Shown here: positions 60,489 through 64,000 of the stretch, in pieces
How the letters are laid out: the number at the start of each line of letters is the position of its first letter
Position numbering within the stretch: the first letter of the stretch is position 1
Program-made: the position numbers and the translations under genes
The notes under the pieces: generated by a model
Database searches by the model: none
Seen by the model: the letters and a program-made list of their open reading frames with translations, nothing else
Told to the model about the DNA's origin: nothing
DNA from: Collinsella aerofaciens
Lineage (GTDB): Bacteria > Actinomycetota > Coriobacteriia > Coriobacteriales > Coriobacteriaceae
Reading direction: 5' to 3'
Assembly (NCBI RefSeq): GCF_015546965.1
Contig: NZ_JADMUF010000003.1
Span: 57,358-121,357, forward strand
Length of the DNA stretch: 64,000 nucleotides

Positions 60489-62168
60489 CTAGTCGCGCGT
60501 CAGCTTGCGGTGAATACGATGCGGCTGGGCTGCATCCTCGCCCAGGCGCTCGATGCGGTTGGCCTGATAGGCCTCGAAGTTGCCCTCGAACCAATACCAG
60601 TTGCCCGGGTTCTCATCGGTGCCCTCCCACGCCAGAATGTGCGTGGCGACACGGTCCAGGAACATACGGTCGTGGCTAATGACCACCGAGCAGCCCGGGA
60701 ACTCGAGCAGCGCCGCTTCGAGCGAGGACAGCGTCTCGACGTCGAGGTCGTTCGTGGGCTCGTCAAGGAGCAGCAGGTTGCCGCCCTGCTTGAGCGTGAG
60801 CGCCAGGTTCAGACGGTTGCGCTCGCCACCGGAGAGCACGCCAGCGCGCTTCTGCTGGTCCTGGCCCTTAAAGCCAAAGCTCGCCACGTACGCGCGGCTG
60901 GGGACCTCGGTCTCGCCCACCATCATGTGGTCCAGGCCATCCGAGACGACCTCCCACAGGTTCTTGTCGGGGTCGATGCCAGAACGGTTCTGGTCGACGT
61001 AGGAGATCTTGACGGTCTCGCCCACCTCGAGCTCGCCCGAAGTCAGCGGCTCCAGGCCCATGATGGTCTTGAAGAGCGTAGTCTTGCCCACACCGTTGGG
61101 GCCGATGACGCCCACGATGCCGTTACGCGGCAGGGTGAAAGAAAGGTCGTCGATGAGCACGCGACCGTCGAATTCCTTGTGCAGGTGATGGGCCTCGAGC
61201 ACCTTGTTACCCAAACGCGGTCCAACGGGAATGCGGATATCGGTCCAGTCGAGCTTCTGGCTTGCGCGGGCCTCGGCCTCCATCTCCTCGTAGCGAGCCA
61301 GACGGGCCTTGTTCTTTGCCTGGCGAGCCTTGGGCGAGCTGCGTACCCACTCGAGCTCGGCCTCCATGCGCTTGGCGAGCTTGGCGTCGCGGTTGCCCTG
61401 CGCCTCGATACGGGCGGCCTTGGTCTCCAGATACGTGGAGTAGTTGCCCTTGTAGGGATAAAGGTGACCGCGGTCGACCTCGCAGATCCACTCGGCAACG
61501 TTATCCAGGAAGTAGCGATCGTGCGTGACGGCAAGCACCGCGCCCTGGTAGTTGTGAAGGAAGTGCTCGAGCCACAGGATCGACTCAGCGTCTAGGTGGT
61601 TTGTGGGCTCGTCAAGCAGCAGCAGGTCGGGAGCCTCGAGCAGCAGCTTGCACAGGGCCACGCGACGGCGCTCGCCGCCGGAAAGCACGATGACCGGCAT
61701 GTCGGAATCGGGCAGCTGCAGGGCGTCCATGGCCTGGCCGAGCTTGGAATCGATATCCCAGCCATCAGCGGCGTCGATCTCGTCCTGGAGCTTGCCCATC
61801 TCGGCCATGAGGGCGTCCATGTCGCAGTCCGGGTCGCACATCTCCTCGCCGATCTTGTTGAAGCGATCGACCTTGGCAATCATGTCGCCAAACGCCATGC
61901 GCACGTTCTCGATGACGGTCTTGTCGTCGTCGAGCGGCGGCTCCTGCTGCAGGATACCCACGGTGTAGCCGGGGGTGAGCCTGGCATCGCCGTTGGAAAC
62001 TTCCTCGATGCCGGCCATGATCTTGAGCAGGGTCGACTTGCCCATGCCGTTGGGACCCACGACGCCGATCTTGGCACCGGGGTAGAAGCTCAGGGTCACG
62101 TCGTCAAGGATCACCTTGTCGCCATGGGCCTTGCGAGCCTGATACATCTGGTAGATAAACTCCGCCAT
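60489..62168 (-). CDS. ettA: ABC-F translation factor EttA
   Basis: A soluble 559-residue double-ATPase of the ABC-F family, which gates the ribosome in response to ATP/ADP. Motifs: GPNGMGKST, LSGGERRRVALC, LLLLDEPTNHLD, the inter-domain linker WVRSSPKARQAKNKARL, GPNGVGKTT, LSGGERNRLNLA and LLLLDEPTNDLD. The end (WYWFEGNFEAYQANRIERLG) matches EttA. No membrane segments. A terminal-stop neighbour is repeat copy C. Confidence 0.96.
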   Translation of the reverse strand: MAEFIYQMYQARKAHGDKVILDDVTLSFYPGAKIGVVGPNGMGKSTLLKIMAGIEEVSNGDARLTPGYTVGILQQEPPLDDDKTVIENVRMAFGDMIAKVDRFNKIGEEMCDPDCDMDALMAEMGKLQDEIDAADGWDIDSKLGQAMDALQLPDSDMPVIVLSGGERRRVALCKLLLEAPDLLLLDEPTNHLDAESILWLEHFLHNYQGAVLAVTHDRYFLDNVAEWICEVDRGHLYPYKGNYSTYLETKAARIEAQGNRDAKLAKRMEAELEWVRSSPKARQAKNKARLARYEEMEAEARASQKLDWTDIRIPVGPRLGNKVLEAHHLHKEFDGRVLIDDLSFTLPRNGIVGVIGPNGVGKTTLFKTIMGLEPLTSGELEVGETVKISYVDQNRSGIDPDKNLWEVVSDGLDHMMVGETEVPSRAYVASFGFKGQDQQKRAGVLSGGERNRLNLALTLKQGGNLLLLDEPTNDLDVETLSSLEAALLEFPGCSVVISHDRMFLDRVATHILAWEGTDENPGNWYWFEGNFEAYQANRIERLGEDAAQPHRIHRKLTRD

Positions 62169-62352
62169 ATGTCTGTTCTATCCTTTCTACCTGCTGTTTC
62201 CCTATTCTTGATTCGCTTTAGTGGAAACGAAATGAGGGAACCAGCTCTGAAACTTAACGAAAAAGGGGCATGGTTGCCCACACCCCCTAATACTACCTGG
62301 GAAAAGTCCCCCGGAACATACTATGAACTGCGTACGCTAGTTTTCCGCAACC

Positions 62353-63057
62353 TTAACGAGCGGCTCGCTGCGATTTGCGCCACAGCAGATACGAGTAGAC
62401 GTAGACGGCTCCAACCGAACCAAACGCCAGAGCCGCAATCACCGCGGCGACGACTTCACTCGAAAGCACGCTGCCTGCCACGCCCATCACAATCAGGCCA
62501 ATACCCAGCACCATAAAGCAGGCGCCGCCAAAACGCTGCGTACGGCGCCAGTTCTCGGGATCGGCAAGCGCCCAGGGTGTCTTGATACCGAGCGTATAGT
62601 TCTGCTTCACACGCGGCAAGTAGTTGCCTACGCCGATGAACAGCAAACCGACAACACCGGAAATCAGCACGTTAACCGAACCGACCGCCGGCACCACGCC
62701 CCAGACCGTAAGCTCTCCCAGCCAGCTTATGGCGCACATGAACAAGGTGAAGGCGATTACGAAGCCCTGGTAGAACTTGCCCGAAGTTCGATATGCCTCA
62801 CCTTTGGGGTCGATGCGCGGCACCACGCAGAACATTGCGAGAAGCGCCAGAGGCAGCACGCCGAGCGCGGAGGCCATCCAGCTAGGACCCCAACCGTCGA
62901 CGGCGCCGTTCGCGCCCCAGTGCGTGGGAATCTGCGCAGGCAAGCTCGGCATCACCATGAGGTGCGCTACGACATTGGCGACGCACAGAGCGACCAGCGC
63001 AATCCACACGCGCGACGATACCCCCGTGGGGTGAATGCCCTTGTTTTCGTTATTCAT
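62353..63057 (-). CDS. SdpI-family immunity-like membrane protein
   Basis: A 234-residue protein with about six or seven membrane helices. It begins with a helix and the LPAQIPTHWGANGAVDGWGP stretch of DUF1648, and the later half has VGNYLPRVKQNYTLGIKTPW typical of SdpI. SdpI protects Bacillus against the SdpC toxin and sequesters SdpR. Its ATG overlaps the regulator stop by eight bases, the same gene pair as sdpRI. No sdpC-like gene is visible. Confidence 0.88.
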   Translation of the reverse strand: MNNENKGIHPTGVSSRVWIALVALCVANVVAHLMVMPSLPAQIPTHWGANGAVDGWGPSWMASALGVLPLALLAMFCVVPRIDPKGEAYRTSGKFYQGFVIAFTLFMCAISWLGELTVWGVVPAVGSVNVLISGVVGLLFIGVGNYLPRVKQNYTLGIKTPWALADPENWRRTQRFGGACFMVLGIGLIVMGVAGSVLSSEVVAAVIAALAFGSVGAVYVYSYLLWRKSQRAAR

Positions 63058-63328
63058 CCTTATCACCTTCCGTGTTTGTAAAACCCATAAACCAGCCAAT
63101 CAAATCCTGCATGACGGTGGTGTTTAAGCTGTATACGATGTTTTGGCCATGGCGCTCGTCGGTCACCAACCCGGCGTTTTTGAGCGTCGCCAAGTGATGG
63201 CTCAGCGACGGCTTACTGATATCGAAATGCTCGGCAAGCTCCCCCGCCGTGCAATTGCCCTCGCGCAGCAACTCCAAAATGCGCCGTCGCGTTGGATCGG
63301 CAAGCGCCTTAAAACCCTCTCCCGGCAT
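63050..63328 (-). CDS. ArsR-family (SdpR-like) repressor
   Basis: A 92-residue winged-helix repressor: FKALADPTRRRILELL, GELAEHFDISKPSLSHHLATL as recognition helices (quoted to that point in halves by position 35-55), GLVTDERHGQNIVYSL. No ArsR metal-site cysteine pair is present. GGAGG precedes the ATG at 63328. Cotranscribed with the SdpI-like gene and likely autoregulatory. Confidence 0.88.
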   Translation of the reverse strand: MPGEGFKALADPTRRRILELLREGNCTAGELAEHFDISKPSLSHHLATLKNAGLVTDERHGQNIVYSLNTTVMQDLIGWFMGFTNTEGDKDE

Positions 63329-63376
63329 AAGACCTCCTCTCATCATCTCTCATGACGCGCACACTATACTCGATAT

Positions 63377-63400
63377 TTAGATGTTTGTCTAACTATCTAA
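63377..63400. promoter_or_regulatory. Candidate SdpR operator
   Basis: TTAGAT (63377-63382) and ATCTAA (63395-63400) form an imperfect 24-base dyad, typical of ArsR sites, in the promoter region 50 bases before the repressor start. Confidence 0.5.
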
Positions 63401-63449
63401 TACAGGAACATCTATAGAACATTCGTTCGTATTGAGCTACAATGGAAGT

Positions 63450-63673
63450 TGAAGCAGATGGGCCAGCTCCCTCTATCCGAGAAGGAGATGGACTATGAGT
63501 ATTGACGATGTCCTGACGTTGTTATTGCTTGTAATCGCGGCTGTGGAGCTCGGCATCCACATTGGAGGTCGAATGAAATAGCCGCCCCCGCGTAATGCGA
63601 AGACGGCCACTTCTCACGCCAAAAACGTGTTTCGGAGTTGGCTAACCCGCGGCAACGGGTGCCATCTGCTTCA
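63450..63673 (+). other. Candidate type I toxin-antitoxin locus
   Basis: A 12-base inverted repeat (63450-63461 and 63662-63673) brackets a 28-codon membrane-peptide gene and its trailing hairpins. TACAAT (63438-63443) would start a plus-strand RNA right at the left repeat; TTGAAA/TAAGAT with a 17-base spacer on the minus strand (63673-63701) would start an antisense RNA right at the right repeat. This convergent layout, and the foldback of mRNA ends, is that of holin-like/Fst-type toxin loci. Confidence 0.5.
63495..63581 (+). CDS. 28-residue membrane peptide, holin-like toxin candidate
   Basis: ATG at 63495 with AAGGAGATGGACT before it. The peptide has a short acidic start (MSIDD), a Leu/Val-rich helix and a GGRMK end. 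Two hairpins follow: CCGCC..GACGG around 63582-63607 starting at the stop codon, and TAACCCG..CGGGT at 63642-63660. Peptide shape and trailing hairpins resemble putative holin-like type I toxins, from memory of that family. Confidence 0.55.
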   Translation: MSIDDVLTLLLLVIAAVELGIHIGGRMK

Positions 63674-63701
63674 TCTTATGCGAATCCCTGCCCCATTTCA
63701 A
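63673..63701 (-). promoter_or_regulatory. Antisense promoter facing the small toxin gene
   Basis: Minus-strand TTGAAA (63696-63701), 17-base spacer, TAAGAT (63673-63678). A near-consensus sigma-A promoter with no coding sequence ahead of it except the antisense of the peptide gene. Confidence 0.55.
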
Positions 63702-63788
63702 CAATCACCTAGGGCTCAAATGGAATCGCGATAACACCTATAATGGCAATAGCTAAAACACGATTCGCTTCCCCATCGGAGGATGTCT

Positions 63789-64000
63789 ATGACCGAAACC
63801 GCTGCCGCTCTCGTCGAGACACGCGACATCAAGCTCGAGATCATCATGGGCCGCGAGGCACTCGATAAGCTCGCCGATGCTACGGTGCTGGTGCTCGGCT
63901 GCGGAGGCGTGGGCTCCAACTGCTGCGAGGCACTCGCCCGCGGCGGCATCGGTCATTTCGTCATTCTGGACAAGGACATCATCGCGCCCAGCAATATCAA
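63789..64000 (+). CDS. ThiF/TcdA-like E1 protein, 5' part
   Basis: The first 70 codons of an E1-like adenylating enzyme, cut by the window end. VLVLGCGGVGSNCCEALARGG is the nucleotide-binding motif (quoted in part: GCGGVGSN), with upstream IKLEIIMGREALDKL and downstream DKDIIAPSNIN. The closest match by eye is the tRNA threonylcarbamoyladenosine dehydratase (TcdA/YgdL). CGGAGG precedes the ATG at 63789. Confidence 0.82.
   Translation, partial: MTETAAALVETRDIKLEIIMGREALDKLADATVLVLGCGGVGSNCCEALARGGIGHFVILDKDIIAPSNI

Overview
The window reads as a chromosomal segment of a gut Coriobacteriia species, most like Collinsella. This is inferred from GC-rich genes with AT-rich promoters, low-GC-type Shine-Dalgarno sites, an arginine deiminase / phosphotransacetylase / acetate kinase / lactate dehydrogenase set typical of a fermenting anaerobe, a lysine riboswitch over an acetylase-type diaminopimelate operon, sortase-anchored protein and ECF-type vitamin/amino-acid transport. 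No rRNA, tRNA, CRISPR array, prophage or intact transposase was seen.

Layout. 1-4.4 kb: two almost identical arginine deiminase genes flank an aminotransferase. 4.8-11 kb: polyphosphate kinase, 23S rRNA methyltransferase, a DJ-1/PfpI protein, a frameshifted maf gene and a P1-family peptidase. 11-13.6 kb: nested inverted repeats, then a glf-glycosyltransferase pair. 13.8-17.4 kb: pta and two tandem ackA genes. 17.5-25.4 kb: an accessory-looking block of three MFS transporters, LysR and MerR regulators, a HIT protein and a type B carboxylesterase; a MerR-type 19-bp-spacer promoter lies in front of the esterase. 25.6-30.7 kb: exonuclease VII, a YugP-type metalloprotease, RNase D, a lipid kinase and an unlisted 30-residue membrane protein. 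31-37.3 kb: an LPXTG-anchored C69 dipeptidase, then a tryptophan-codon leader peptide and terminator in front of two ECF substrate-binding genes, followed by the ECF ATPase and T component. 37.4-39.5 kb: an Asp/Glu racemase with an ATP-grasp ligase resembling D-aspartate ligases. 39.7-45.8 kb: MOSC protein, a secreted coiled-coil lysozyme-like protein, a membrane Ser/Thr kinase with a small regulator, small membrane proteins and an M20 amidohydrolase. 45.9-50.1 kb: lysine riboswitch, an in-frame lysA-dapA fusion, dapB and dapH. 50.1-64 kb: a RelE/Phd toxin-antitoxin pair, nucleoid protein, lipase-like protein, ldh, aminotransferase, nadE, two low-complexity proteins (one broken at an A-tract), ettA, an sdpR-sdpI pair, a candidate type I toxin locus and the start of a ThiF/TcdA gene.

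How it fits together. Arginine catabolism (ADI) and pta-ackA would supply ATP by substrate-level phosphorylation, ldh would reoxidise NADH, and lysine/DAP synthesis together with the racemase-ligase pair would feed peptidoglycan. The most striking observations are the probable Trp-attenuated ECF transporter, a three-copy hairpin repeat with covarying stems, the riboswitch-controlled LysA-DapA fusion, the near-identical arcA twins with diverged flanks, and a convergent-promoter small-toxin locus beside sdpRI. Functional names come from protein motifs read by eye; no database search was possible.
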